Part shown: piece by piece, positions 51,262 through 59,749 of the stretch
How the letters are laid out: every line of letters starts with the position of its first letter
Numbering within the stretch: the first letter of the stretch is position 1
NCBI RefSeq assembly: GCF_900105985.1
Contig: NZ_FNUB01000005.1
Location: forward strand, 1,798,001 to 1,862,000
DNA: 64,000 nucleotides
Reading direction: 5' to 3'
From: Tenacibaculum sp. MAR_2010_89
Lineage (GTDB): Bacteria; Bacteroidota; Bacteroidia; Flavobacteriales; Flavobacteriaceae
Program-made: the position numbers and the translations under genes
Notes under the pieces: model-generated
Told to the model about the DNA's origin: nothing
The model's database searches: none
The model's input: the letters and a program-made list of their open reading frames with translations, nothing else

Positions 51262-52026
51262 CTATGCCTTTTTATTTAAAATTTCGTTCGCCAAATTTAA
51301 GTAATTTACGGCACCTTTACTGGTTGCATCGTAAGAAATTATGCTTTCACCATAACTTGGAGCTTCACTTAAACGGATGTTTCTATGAACTATTGTTTCA
51401 AAAACCATAGAACTAAAGTGTTTACGAACTTCTTCAACAACTTGGTTTGAAAGACGTAAACGAGAATCGAACATTGTTAATAGTAAGCCTTCAATATCTA
51501 GATCTTGATTATGAATTTTCTGAACACTTTTTATAGTATTCAATAATTTACCTAAACCTTCAAGAGCAAAATACTCACATTGTATTGGTATAATTACAGA
51601 ATCTGCAGCAACTAAAGAGTTTAAAGTTATTAAACCCAAAGAAGGAGCGCAATCAATTAATATATAATCATACTCATCTTTAATGCTTTCTAATGCTTTT
51701 TTTAGCATGTACTCTCTTTCTTGTTTGTCTACAAGCTCTATTTCAATAGCAACCAAATCAATATGTGCAGGAATTAAATCTACATTAGGAGAAGTAGTTT
51801 GTATAATAGTATCTTTTGGAGGAACAGTTAGTTCTAAAACTTGATAAGTTCCCTTTTCAATACTTTCTACATCTATACCTAAACCAGAAGTAGCATTTGC
51901 TTGCGGATCAGCATCAATTAATAGTACTTTATTTTCTAAAACCCCTAAGGCTGCAGCTAAGTTAACAGTGGTTGTTGTTTTACCAACACCACCCTTTTGA
52001 TTTGCTATTGCAATAATTCTACCCAT
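51262..52026 (-). CDS. parA: Chromosome partitioning ATPase ParA/Soj
   Basis: This 254-residue P-loop ATPase has the deviant Walker A KGGVGKTTTTVNLA near residues 11-24, Walker A' DADPQANAT, and Walker B DYILIDCAPSLG. It segregates the replication-origin region with ParB. First gene of the parA-parB-DUF5683-dapB-lepB-wbqC run, typical for the chromosome of Flavobacteriaceae rather than a plasmid. No exact -7 box was found upstream. Confidence 0.97.
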   Translation of the reverse strand: MGRIIAIANQKGGVGKTTTTVNLAAALGVLENKVLLIDADPQANATSGLGIDVESIEKGTYQVLELTVPPKDTIIQTTSPNVDLIPAHIDLVAIEIELVDKQEREYMLKKALESIKDEYDYILIDCAPSLGLITLNSLVAADSVIIPIQCEYFALEGLGKLLNTIKSVQKIHNQDLDIEGLLLTMFDSRLRLSNQVVEEVRKHFSSMVFETIVHRNIRLSEAPSYGESIISYDATSKGAVNYLNLANEILNKKA

Positions 52027-52416
52027 TGTAATTTGTCTAGTTTGAAAGAGGTAAATTTACAATTATTTATGGTTTTTTAAAGCGAAAGATGTTAACAAAA
52101 AACAATAATCTCATTATTAACTGTATTTTAAGATGTTTTAAGAGTCAATAGATGAAATTATTTTTTTATTTAAAATGCTTTATTTTAAAATTTAATAATG
52201 TTTTTATGATTAGGTATTATCGAAAATAAAGCATAAATAAAAAATATCTTATGTGTTTCAAAAATTTGTTTGTTTAATGTTCATTTGGAAATATAACTGC
52301 TTACTACGGAAACTTATTGAAGTAATTATTTTTAGTTAGTGATAGGTTTGAACTTGAAATCTATCGCGGATGCCGAAAAGCGTATGAGTAGGTAAAACTA
52401 TTAAATATTATTTTTT
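52027..52416. other. Intergenic region with a structured leader candidate
   Basis: This 390-bp gap between divergent parA and the lipoprotein gene has no credible open frame. The left 200 bases are plain AT-rich DNA. Near the right end, GATAGGTTT (52341-52349) can pair with AAATCTATC (52357-52365, one G-U) around GAACTTG, followed by a less AT-rich stretch (about 52364-52390, GCGGATGCCGAAAAGCG) before the ATG at 52417. This could be a folded 5' leader. It matches no riboswitch class I recognise. Confidence 0.4.
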
Positions 52417-53373
52417 ATGAAAAAAATTATTGCACTAATCATGTTAAGTATCATGATTATTTCTTGTCAAGAGGAAGAAATTAAAGAAGAAAAAAAAGAA
52501 AACGAAACTAAAGTTATCTCTAAAGAAGATAGTAGAATACTTTCTTTTTCATCGTTTAAAGAATTTGAGTATTTTATTAAAGAAAGTATTGAATCTAATA
52601 ATGATTTGATAGAGTTGTCTAAATCAGATTTTGATAGAAATGGTAGAGTTTCTTTATTGTTAGCGTATAACGTTGAAGCTAAAGAGGCTAAAAATTATCA
52701 GTTGAATAAAGAAGAAATAGCAGAAGTAAGTTCTAGTGATAGCATGCTGTTATATCTATTAAATAAAAATGGAGAAGTTAGTATTGAAGGATCTATTTAT
52801 AGAATAGATGGTGAGTTTGTTTATACATACAAAAGTGGAAATGAAAATGGGATTGAATCATTCTTGGCAGATTACAAGTTAGGTAAAGTTAAAATTTCTG
52901 ATCAAAAAATGATTACATACAATAAATTCTTAAAAGTATATAAGCATGGTAATAATAAAAAAGAATATTTTTCAAGAGGAATTGTTAATCATGAACCATT
53001 TTTAAATGATAGAAGTGTAAGAATGAGACTTGAACAATTTGATCAACATTGGTACTTTTATAGTTCTATTGGAGCAAAAACTAAAACAGAACAATACAGA
53101 CAAGTGTGGTTTTGGAATGCTTGGGTAACCGTTAGAACTAACAATAGATTAAAGTTTGGAGTGGCTTATCAAGCAAGAATTGTGGGAACCAATTTCAGAA
53201 TGAACAGAAACCCTTTATTTGATAATATATCAAATCATACAAATGAAGTGATGAAAATTTATGAATTTTGTGTAGGTGATCCAGCGTTGTTCCATTATAT
53301 ACCTGTAGAAGGCTATACTGAACATTGGGCAGAGTGGTATGGAAATACTGCTTTTAAGGTTGTAAACTACTAG
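52417..53373 (+). CDS. Lipoprotein of unknown function
   Basis: This 318-residue protein has a lipoprotein signal (MKKIIALIMLSIMIISCQE, lipobox IISC, Cys17) followed by a short Glu/Lys-rich linker (EEEIKEEKKENETK). An N-terminal segment FSSFKEFEYFIKESIESNND resembles openings of some Bacteroidota exported proteins. The C-terminal half is aromatic-rich (EQFDQHWYFYSSIGAKTKTEQYRQVWFWNAWVTVRTNNRLKFGVAYQARIVG), suggesting a beta-structured domain with many Trp and Tyr, perhaps binding carbohydrate or peptide. I do not recognise the family. It stands alone with a possibly structured leader and a strong terminator. Confidence 0.75.
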   Translation: MKKIIALIMLSIMIISCQEEEIKEEKKENETKVISKEDSRILSFSSFKEFEYFIKESIESNNDLIELSKSDFDRNGRVSLLLAYNVEAKEAKNYQLNKEEIAEVSSSDSMLLYLLNKNGEVSIEGSIYRIDGEFVYTYKSGNENGIESFLADYKLGKVKISDQKMITYNKFLKVYKHGNNKKEYFSRGIVNHEPFLNDRSVRMRLEQFDQHWYFYSSIGAKTKTEQYRQVWFWNAWVTVRTNNRLKFGVAYQARIVGTNFRMNRNPLFDNISNHTNEVMKIYEFCVGDPALFHYIPVEGYTEHWAEWYGNTAFKVVNY

Positions 53374-53389
53374 GAAGTGTATGTTTTAT

Positions 53390-53435
53390 AAATAAGAAAG
53401 ACCGTTTAAGTACGCTTAAACGGTCTTTCTTATTT
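53390..53435. terminator. Bidirectional terminator, 21-bp perfect stem
   Basis: Perfect 21-base arms (53390-53410 and 53415-53435) around TACG lie between the convergent lipoprotein and dnaN genes. The stem core is AGACCGTTTAAG; flanking A and T runs are part of the stem, so it can end transcription in both directions. Confidence 0.9.
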
Positions 53436-53450
53436 ATATTTTTAGAAAGT

Positions 53451-54569
53451 TTAGCTGTTTAACATAACAGGCATTACTAACATAGTAACTTGCTCTCCTT
53501 CTTCTGTACCATCAATAGGTGTTAAAATCCCAGCTCTATTAGGTAAACTCATTTCAATTAATACATCATTTGAGTTTAAATTGTTTAACATTTCACTTAA
53601 AAAACGAGAGTTAAATCCAATTTGCATGTCGTCTCCTTGATAATCACAAAGTAAACGTTCATCAGCTTTATTAGAATAGTCTAAATCTTCAGCAGAAATA
53701 TTTAACTCAGTACCTGCCATTTTTAAGCGGATTTGATGAGTTGTTTTACTAGAAAATATTGAAACACGACGTACAGAGTTTAAAAATGAAGCTCTGTCAA
53801 CAGTCAATTTATTTGGGTTTTCTTTAGGTATTACAGCCTCGTAATTTGGGTATTTTCCATCAATTAAACGACAAATTAATAATACATTATCAAATGTAAA
53901 TTTAGCATTAGTGTCATTATACTCTATGGTTACATTTTCTTCTGAGCCACCTAGTATACCTTTTAATAAGTTTAAAGGCTTTTTTGGCATTATAAACTCA
54001 GCAGATTTATCTGCAGTAACATCTTTACGAGTGTATTTTACAAGCTTGTGAGCATCTGTAGCAACAAAAGTTAATTCTTTTGAGTTGAATTGAAAAAATA
54101 CACCACTCATTACTGGTCTTAAATCATCATTCCCAGCAGCAAATATAGTTTTAGTGATTGCTGTAGCTAAAATATGTGATGGTATTTCAGTGCTACTTGG
54201 AGATGGTAATTCAACAGCTTTAGGAAATTCTTCTCCGTTAAAATAAGCCATGTCATACTTTCCTTGCTCAGAAATAATTTCAATAGTGCTATCACCTTCA
54301 GTTTTAAATGTAAGGGGTTGATCAGGAAAAGTTTTTAAAGTATCCAATAATAAACGAGCATTAATTGCAATAGCTCCAGCATCGGTACTTTCAACTTCTA
54401 CAACGGCACTCATTGTAGTTTCTAAATCTGATGATGATATTTTTAATTGATTTTCAGATAATTCAAATAGGAAATTATCTAAAATTGGTAGCGTATTATT
54501 GCTGTTTATAACTCCTCCTAAAACTTGTAACTGTTTTAATAATTGAGAGCTAGATACGATAAATTTCAT
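53451..54569 (-). CDS. dnaN: DNA polymerase III beta sliding clamp
   Basis: This 372-residue protein has the three-domain DnaN layout: N-terminal MKFIVSSSQLLKQLQVLGGVINSNNTLPILDNFLFEL, central AAGNDDLRPVMSGVFFQF... VATDAHKLVKY near residues 140-175, and C-terminal YQGDDMQIGFNSRFLSEMLNNL... VMPVMLN. It forms the ring that tethers polymerase III to DNA. It stands alone, with a -7 box 27 bases upstream and a shared terminator downstream. It is not next to dnaA or gyrB here, which is normal for Bacteroidota. Confidence 0.98.
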   Translation of the reverse strand: MKFIVSSSQLLKQLQVLGGVINSNNTLPILDNFLFELSENQLKISSSDLETTMSAVVEVESTDAGAIAINARLLLDTLKTFPDQPLTFKTEGDSTIEIISEQGKYDMAYFNGEEFPKAVELPSPSSTEIPSHILATAITKTIFAAGNDDLRPVMSGVFFQFNSKELTFVATDAHKLVKYTRKDVTADKSAEFIMPKKPLNLLKGILGGSEENVTIEYNDTNAKFTFDNVLLICRLIDGKYPNYEAVIPKENPNKLTVDRASFLNSVRRVSIFSSKTTHQIRLKMAGTELNISAEDLDYSNKADERLLCDYQGDDMQIGFNSRFLSEMLNNLNSNDVLIEMSLPNRAGILTPIDGTEEGEQVTMLVMPVMLNS

Positions 54570-54596
54570 TGATTAAGTTTCTAATGATTAGAACTA

Positions 54597-54604
54597 CAAA
54601 TATA
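54597..54604 (-). promoter_or_regulatory. -7 promoter box for dnaN
   Basis: The minus strand reads TATATTTG, an exact TAnnTTTG match, 27 bases ahead of the dnaN ATG. A good -33 partner at normal spacing was not found. Confidence 0.55.
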
Positions 54605-54640
54605 TCTTAATTTGACGATTTTAAAAATTTATTTTACAAA

Positions 54641-55591
54641 CTAATTAAATTGATAGTTTATTTGGATGCTTCCGTAAAAGTTTCCTGATGGTACTTGAAT
54701 GCTTTTTAGTTTTTTTGTGTGGTAATGTATGGTGTATCCTAAATTAAAACGATTTGCTGTAAAACGAATACCAATTTCGGTTGAAAACATAAAAGGCATA
54801 ACTGAATATGTTATTGGACTAACAGTATTTAAGAAACTACCTTGAATTGTAGCGTCATAAAGAATGTAACTAACCATTGGTTTTATATAGATAAAAGATT
54901 CTATTTCATTATTGAATTTAGAGTTTTTATCGTTAAGGTTACTGTTGAAAGCTATTGAATTAACAAGTTTTTGTAAAGGTTTTAAGCCAATTCTACCATA
55001 AAAACCAGAAGACATGTTAGTAAAAACTGTACCTATAGATGCATTATTCGTCCAGTTTATATCGTAGTAGTTTGATTTGTCTTTAAATAAAGGTGTGGTA
55101 AAACTTGTATTAAAATTTAAAGCAAAGGCATTTTTTATTTGATATTTCCATCCAATAGCTTTTCTGAAACCATAAATATCATGTATGAAGTCTTGTAGTT
55201 CTTGTCCTAATGAAGCTGGTCCCACAACACCAATTTCTAATGAGGTTTTTAAGATGTTGTTATTTTTAAGAAAATAATTAATCCCAAAATTACCATATAA
55301 ATATGAAGCAAAAGGTCTGTCATGCTCTCCGTATGTTTGCACTGTTGCTTTGAAAGGAGTATACATTTTATGGCCTAATTGTAGTTCATATATTTTTTTT
55401 TCTACTTTTTTATTAGTCTTTTTACTTAGGTATCGGTATGTGAAAAACATTCCATTGGTATAATACCTATCTTGACTTAAAGATATATAAAGGTCATTAT
55501 CGTTAGAAAAACTAAACTCTTTTTTATACTTACGTTGTGAAAATGAGGTAAGAGAAGATAAGATCAATAAAAAAGCAATAATTTTTTTCAT
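54641..55591 (-). CDS. LpxR-like lipid A deacylase (DUF2219) outer-membrane protein
   Basis: This 316-residue protein is read from ATG 55591 (MKKIIAFLLILSSLTSFSQ, signal peptide); five codons more are possible upstream. The mature start EFSFSNDNDLYISLSQDRYYTNGMFFTY carries the Asn-Asp and Ser/Asn-type active-site motifs of LpxR. A later GPASLGQELQDFIHDIYGFRKAIGW has the expected His. Alternating strands to the C-terminal Phe-Asn fit a 12-strand outer-membrane barrel. LpxR removes the 3'-acyloxyacyl chain of lipid A in a Ca2+-dependent way; the same role in Bacteroidota is inference. Single gene, divergent from ppk2. Confidence 0.85.
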   Translation of the reverse strand: MKKIIAFLLILSSLTSFSQRKYKKEFSFSNDNDLYISLSQDRYYTNGMFFTYRYLSKKTNKKVEKKIYELQLGHKMYTPFKATVQTYGEHDRPFASYLYGNFGINYFLKNNNILKTSLEIGVVGPASLGQELQDFIHDIYGFRKAIGWKYQIKNAFALNFNTSFTTPLFKDKSNYYDINWTNNASIGTVFTNMSSGFYGRIGLKPLQKLVNSIAFNSNLNDKNSKFNNEIESFIYIKPMVSYILYDATIQGSFLNTVSPITYSVMPFMFSTEIGIRFTANRFNLGYTIHYHTKKLKSIQVPSGNFYGSIQINYQFN

Positions 55592-55660
55592 AAAAGTAAA
55601 TATCATCTTATTTTAGCAATACTACAATTTAACTGCAAATATTATATTTTTTTATTATAT

Positions 55661-56518
55661 ATGGAAGAAAAACCAAAATTGACTATAACAGATTTTCAAA
55701 GTGTTTCTACGAATGATGAATTAAGGGAGTTGATTAAAGAAAAAGGAGTTTCTATTGAGAAGGTTGATGTTAAAATAAATTATGAGAATGAGCTTAAAAA
55801 ACTTCAAATAGAACTGGTTAAGTTACAGCAATGGGTTGCTAAAAATAATAAAAGAGTAGCTGTAATTTTTGAAGGTAGAGATGCTGCTGGTAAAGGAGGA
55901 AGTATTCGTCGATTTATGGAGCACTTAAATCCTAGATCTATGCGTTTAGTAGCATTAAACAAACCTACAGAAGTAGAAAAGGGACAGTGGTATTTTCAGA
56001 GGTATATTAAAGAACTACCCAATCCTGGTGAAATAGTTTTTTTTGATAGAAGTTGGTATAATAGAGCAGTAGTAGAGCCAGTTATGGGGTTTTGTAGTGA
56101 AAATCAATATAAAAAATTCTTGGTACAGGTTCCTGAATTTGAGCATATGTTATATGAAGATGGAGTTACTATTATTAAATTTTGGTTATCTATATCTAAA
56201 GAAGAACAGTTAAGGCGTTTTGATTCTCGAAATAAAAATCCACTAAAGAGGTGGAAATTTAGTCCTGTAGATAAAAAAGGACAAGAATTGTGGGATAAGT
56301 ATACGTTTTATAAAGATCAGATGTTTAGCAAAACACATACAACATATAGTCCATGGATTGTTGTGAAAACGAATGATAAGAAAAAAGCAAGAGTAGAATG
56401 TATGCGTCATGTATTGTCTCAATTTAATTATGAAGGAAAAGAAGATGCTAATACAATATTAAATCCTGATCCTAATGTGGTAATGCGTTATTACCGTTCA
56501 GTAAATCATTTAGATTAA
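55661..56518 (+). CDS. ppk2: Polyphosphate kinase 2, class I, copy A
   Basis: This 285-residue protein has Walker A FEGRDAAGKGGSIRRF near residues 70-85, the lid segment LNPRSMRLVALNKPTEVEKGQWYFQRYI, Walker B-like IVFFDRSWYNRAVVEPVMGFC, and the C-terminal NPLKRWKFSPVDKKGQELWDKYTFYK. These match class I PPK2 enzymes, which interconvert polyphosphate and NDP/NTP. An N-terminal extension of about 40 residues (KLTITDFQSVSTNDELRELI) precedes the core. It is 4 bases upstream of copy B. Confidence 0.95.
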   Translation: MEEKPKLTITDFQSVSTNDELRELIKEKGVSIEKVDVKINYENELKKLQIELVKLQQWVAKNNKRVAVIFEGRDAAGKGGSIRRFMEHLNPRSMRLVALNKPTEVEKGQWYFQRYIKELPNPGEIVFFDRSWYNRAVVEPVMGFCSENQYKKFLVQVPEFEHMLYEDGVTIIKFWLSISKEEQLRRFDSRNKNPLKRWKFSPVDKKGQELWDKYTFYKDQMFSKTHTTYSPWIVVKTNDKKKARVECMRHVLSQFNYEGKEDANTILNPDPNVVMRYYRSVNHLD

Positions 56519-56522
56519 TTAT

Positions 56523-57305
56523 ATGGAAAACTTAACACAGAAAGACGTTAATAAACTTAATTCTAATAGAGGGTTAAAAGCTATTTTATCAAAAGAACCT
56601 TATAATATAGAGCGAGCAATTCGTTATGTGGATTATGAGCGTAAGTTAAAAAAGCTACAGTTAGAATTGATTAAGTTACAAACTTGGGCAATAGAGAAAG
56701 ATGAACGTATTATAGTTATTTTTGAAGGTAGAGATGCTGCAGGAAAAGGTGGTGCTATTAGAAGGATTACTGAACGAATCAATCCTAGGCATATGCGAAT
56801 AGTTGCATTACCCAAACCAAATGAAGATGAAAGAACCCAATGGTATTTTCAGCGTTATGTAGAGCGATTTCCTAAGGCGGGCGAAATGGTGTTTTTTGAT
56901 AGAAGTTGGTATAACAGAGCGGTGGTTGAGCCAGTAAATGGTTTTTGTACAGAGAAAGAGTACGAGGTATTTATGAATCAAGTGAATGATTTTGAACGAA
57001 TGATTTTAGAGTCAGGTATTCGTTTAGTTAAAATTTACATGTCAATAAATAAAAGAGAACAAGCAAAAAGATTTAATGATATTAAAAATGATCCATTGAA
57101 GCAATGGAAAATGACACCAGTAGATGAAAAAGCACAAGAGCTTTGGGATGATTATACAGAGTATAAAAGAACAATGTTCTCTAAAACTAATACGGTGGTT
57201 TCTCCTTGGAAGGTAATTAGAGCTAATAGAAAAACCATAGCAAGAGTAAATGTGATAAATCACATTTTAAAAAGTATTCCTTATGATAAAAATATTAAGG
57301 TATAA
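56523..57305 (+). CDS. ppk2: Polyphosphate kinase 2, class I, copy B
   Basis: This 260-residue protein is close in sequence to copy A in all active-site motifs: FEGRDAAGKGGAIRRI, WYFQRYVERFPKAGEMVFFDRSWYNRAVVEP, and KQWKMTPVDEKAQELWDDYTEYK. Its N-terminus is shorter and different. Tandem class I copies may form a heteromer or have split preferences for ADP and GDP (inference). It is translated 4 bases after copy A and its stop codon lies inside a strong bidirectional terminator. Confidence 0.95.
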   Translation: MENLTQKDVNKLNSNRGLKAILSKEPYNIERAIRYVDYERKLKKLQLELIKLQTWAIEKDERIIVIFEGRDAAGKGGAIRRITERINPRHMRIVALPKPNEDERTQWYFQRYVERFPKAGEMVFFDRSWYNRAVVEPVNGFCTEKEYEVFMNQVNDFERMILESGIRLVKIYMSINKREQAKRFNDIKNDPLKQWKMTPVDEKAQELWDDYTEYKRTMFSKTNTVVSPWKVIRANRKTIARVNVINHILKSIPYDKNIKV

Positions 57306-57332
57306 ATTATTAATTTATACCTTAATATTTTT
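57288..57332. terminator. Bidirectional terminator, 22-base perfect arms
   Basis: Arms 57288-57309 and 57311-57332 are perfect complements with a single central base, overlapping the stop codons of both ppk2 copy B and the convergent ArsC-like gene. The core is AAGGTATAAATTA. Confidence 0.85.
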
Positions 57333-57970
57333 AGGTTGTTATGTTTTTCTTTACTTCTTCAAAAATGAAAAATATTTCTCCAGCTATTTGTTTGCTAGAT
57401 GCTAAATAGGTTTCTTTAGTATCTTCTCTTTCGTCAGATATTTTTGGATCTGTAAAGGGTAAATGAAATCGTTCAATTGCATCAGGAATAAAAGGGCAAT
57501 TTTCATCAGCACTGTCACAAGTAGTTATGGCAATATATGGATAGTCATTGTGTGAATTGTCAAAAATCTTTGAAAAAGCCATTAAAGGTGTTTTGCATCC
57601 ATGAAAAGAAATTAAATATTTAGGGTTTTGATGTGAGAAATTATCAACATTAAATTCAAAACCATTTTTCTGTAAAGCTCTTACTGTATTTCTATGAAAA
57701 GCAGTAGTTTCTGTTCCACCAGAGAAAGAGAAAATATTTTCAATTGAAAAATAATTAATAGCAAAAAAAACTCCATACTTGAGCAAATTGACTTCTTCTA
57801 GAGTTGTGAGTGCAAATAAAATTTAGATTCAGTTTATCGCGTTCAAAATACTCGTCAATAATAGTGTCGGCAATTTTTAACAATAGCTCTTTACGTTCGT
57901 CACTTAAAACCAAATTTCTTTTTGCTTCTTCAAAGAAAATTTTTGTGTCTATGTTTTTAGTGTTAATCAT
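57331..57970 (-). pseudogene. ArsC-like arsenate reductase, frameshifted in a T8 tract
   Basis: The minus-strand frame from ATG 57970 encodes MINTKNIDTKIFFEEAK... NLNFICTHNSRRSQFAQVW, a low-molecular-weight phosphatase/ArsC loop (Cys-x(5)-Arg as CTHNSRR), then stops after SFFCY. The remainder (FAINYFSIENIFSFSGGTETTAFHRNTVRALQ... SFHGCKTPL... TTCDSADENCPFIPDA) continues in another frame to the stop at 57331. The break is at eight Ts (57763-57770); with seven the frame reads VWSFFAINYFSIE without interruption and gives about 212 residues. The downstream part has further cysteines of the thioredoxin-linked type. The gene could be a real pseudogene, phase-variable, or a sequencing error. All other motifs look intact. 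Confidence 0.85.
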
Positions 57971-58051
57971 TTATTTAATGTTCTTTTGCAAATTAAAATA
58001 TCGCCAAAAATAAGAGTTAAAGCGTTAAGGTAAATTAAATAATAGTTAATT

Positions 58052-58597
58052 ATGTGTTTTGAAATTGGAAACAAAGTAGTTGTTATAGATGATGTTATAC
58101 GAGGAGAAGTTTTTGGTTTTCTGGATGAATTAGTTTTGGTGAAAGATGAGGAAGGTATGGAGTATCGGTTTTTAAAAACTGAGTTAGTAAAAATTGAAGT
58201 AGAGCAAAAAGAGTTAAGTAAATATCTTAATATAAATAATACTATTTTAAAAGAAAAGATAAGTAAAGAGCAACCAAAAAAAAATAACTTTATTAAATCT
58301 AAAAATGAAGTTGTGATGGAGGTTGATTTGCATGCTGAAAAAATATTAAAATCTACAAAAGGTATGGATAATTATGATATACTTTCATTTCAGATAGAAA
58401 AGGCTAGGCAGAAAATAGAGTATTGTTTATCTAAGAAAATATCTAAAATTGTATTTATTCATGGTGTTGGTGAAGGAGTTTTAAAAACTGAATTGAATTA
58501 TTTATTAAATAGGTATCCAGTCAAGTATTATGAAGCTTCTTATCAAAAATATGGAATGGGAGCAACTGAAGTTTATGTGTATCAAAACCCTAATTAG
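58052..58597 (+). CDS. Smr-domain protein
   Basis: This 181-residue protein has an N-terminal 60-residue beta region (FEIGNKVVVIDDVIRGEVFGFLDELVLV, resembling the small KOW/DUF2027-type region seen in Bacteroidota), a linker, and a C-terminal Smr domain with VMEVDLHAEKIL near residues 90-101 and the key loop FIHGVGEGVLKTEL near 139-152, where canonical is HGxGxGxLr. Smr domains are nicking nucleases acting on branched DNA or on mRNA of stalled ribosomes. MutS2 core domains are absent. It lies 15 bases upstream of the cysteine desulfurase gene. Confidence 0.9.
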   Translation: MCFEIGNKVVVIDDVIRGEVFGFLDELVLVKDEEGMEYRFLKTELVKIEVEQKELSKYLNINNTILKEKISKEQPKKNNFIKSKNEVVMEVDLHAEKILKSTKGMDNYDILSFQIEKARQKIEYCLSKKISKIVFIHGVGEGVLKTELNYLLNRYPVKYYEASYQKYGMGATEVYVYQNPN

Positions 58598-58600
58598 TAT

Positions 58601-58608
58601 TACTTTTG
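58601..58608 (+). promoter_or_regulatory. -7 promoter box abutting the cysteine desulfurase start
   Basis: TACTTTTG is an exact TAnnTTTG match that ends 4 bases before the ATG at 58613. If used, transcription would begin at or next to the A of the start codon, giving a leaderless mRNA. Confidence 0.4.
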
Positions 58609-58612
58609 TAGA

Positions 58613-59749
58613 ATGAAAAGAATTTATTTAGATAATGCAGCAACTACACCTATGTTGCCAGAGGTGATAGAGTTAATGTCTGATTCAATGCGTGTTAATT
58701 TTGGTAACCCATCATCAACACACCAGTTTGGAAGAACAGCAAAAGTTTCTGTTGAAACAGCAAGAAAGAATATAGCGAAACACTTTAATGTGTCTGCAAG
58801 GGAAATTATTTTTACCTCTGGAGGTACGGAAGCTGATAATTTAATTTTGCAAAATGCAGTTGCTAATTTAGGAGTAGAAACTATTGTTACAACTAGAATA
58901 GAACATCATGCTGTTTTACATACTATTGAATTTTTGGAAAGTAAGTATGGGGTAGATGTAGTGTGTCTAAAAGTGAATGATGATGGTGGAATTGATTTAG
59001 ATGAGTTAGCGAGTGTTTTAGAGAGTGTAGATACAAAAGCATTAGTTAGTTTAATGTGGGTGAATAATGAGATTGGTAATTTGTTGCCAATTAAAGAGGT
59101 TGCTAAGTTGTGTGAAATTAATGGAGTATTGTTTCATTCTGATACTGTTCAGGGGATAGGGCATTATGAATTGGATTTAAAAGAAGTGCCTATAGATTTT
59201 ATTACGGCAAGCGCTCATAAATTTCATGGACCTAAAGGAGTTGGTTTTGCTTATGTGAAGAAAAATATTGGTGTTTTTCCTATGTTCCATGGAGGTGATC
59301 AAGAGAGAGGGAGTCGCTCAAGTACAGAAAATGTACATTCAATTCTTGGAATGGAAAAGGGATTAGATATAGCGATGAGAAGAATTGAAAAAGATACTAT
59401 ATATATTAAAGGAATTAAAAAACAATTGATTGATGGCTTGATTAAAATATTTCCTGAAATTCATTTTAATGGATTATCTAGTAATATGGATAAGAGTACG
59501 TATACTGTTTTAAATGTAAGGTTTCCGTTTACAGATAAGTTGTTACTTTTTAATTTAGATTTGTTTGGGATTTCTGTCTCTGGAGGAAGTGCTTGTCAAA
59601 GTGGAAGTGATAAAGGATCTCATGTTTTGGATGATTTTTTGAATAAGTATGAGGCTGAAAAAACTTCAGTGCGTTTTTCTTTTAGTAGATTCACTAAAAA
59701 GGAAGATATAGTTTCGGTTTTAAGTTTTTTTGAAGCTTTAAAAAAATAA
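58613..59749 (+). CDS. Cysteine desulfurase (IscS/NifS-like)
   Basis: This 378-residue PLP enzyme starts MKRIYLDNAATTPMLPEVIE. The PLP Lys lies near residue 203 in SAHKFHGPKGVGF, and the sulfur-accepting Cys is near residue 327 in SGGSACQSGSDKG. It abstracts sulfur from cysteine for Fe-S clusters or tRNA thiolation. Bacteroidota class V enzymes of this length work alone or with SufE/IscU; no such partner is next to it. Whether it is IscS, NifS or a tRNA-dedicated enzyme cannot be told from this sequence. Confidence 0.94.
   Translation: MKRIYLDNAATTPMLPEVIELMSDSMRVNFGNPSSTHQFGRTAKVSVETARKNIAKHFNVSAREIIFTSGGTEADNLILQNAVANLGVETIVTTRIEHHAVLHTIEFLESKYGVDVVCLKVNDDGGIDLDELASVLESVDTKALVSLMWVNNEIGNLLPIKEVAKLCEINGVLFHSDTVQGIGHYELDLKEVPIDFITASAHKFHGPKGVGFAYVKKNIGVFPMFHGGDQERGSRSSTENVHSILGMEKGLDIAMRRIEKDTIYIKGIKKQLIDGLIKIFPEIHFNGLSSNMDKSTYTVLNVRFPFTDKLLLFNLDLFGISVSGGSACQSGSDKGSHVLDDFLNKYEAEKTSVRFSFSRFTKKEDIVSVLSFFEALKK

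Noticed and set aside
52341..52400. Leader of the lipoprotein gene considered as a known riboswitch
   Set aside because: Motifs of the c-di-GMP, cobalamin, THF, SAM and glutamine aptamers were not found; only a single imperfect stem is visible.
53451..54569. Chromosomal replication origin near dnaN
   Set aside because: No dnaA gene, no cluster of DnaA boxes (TTATCCACA-type) and no AT-rich iteron array was seen next to dnaN.
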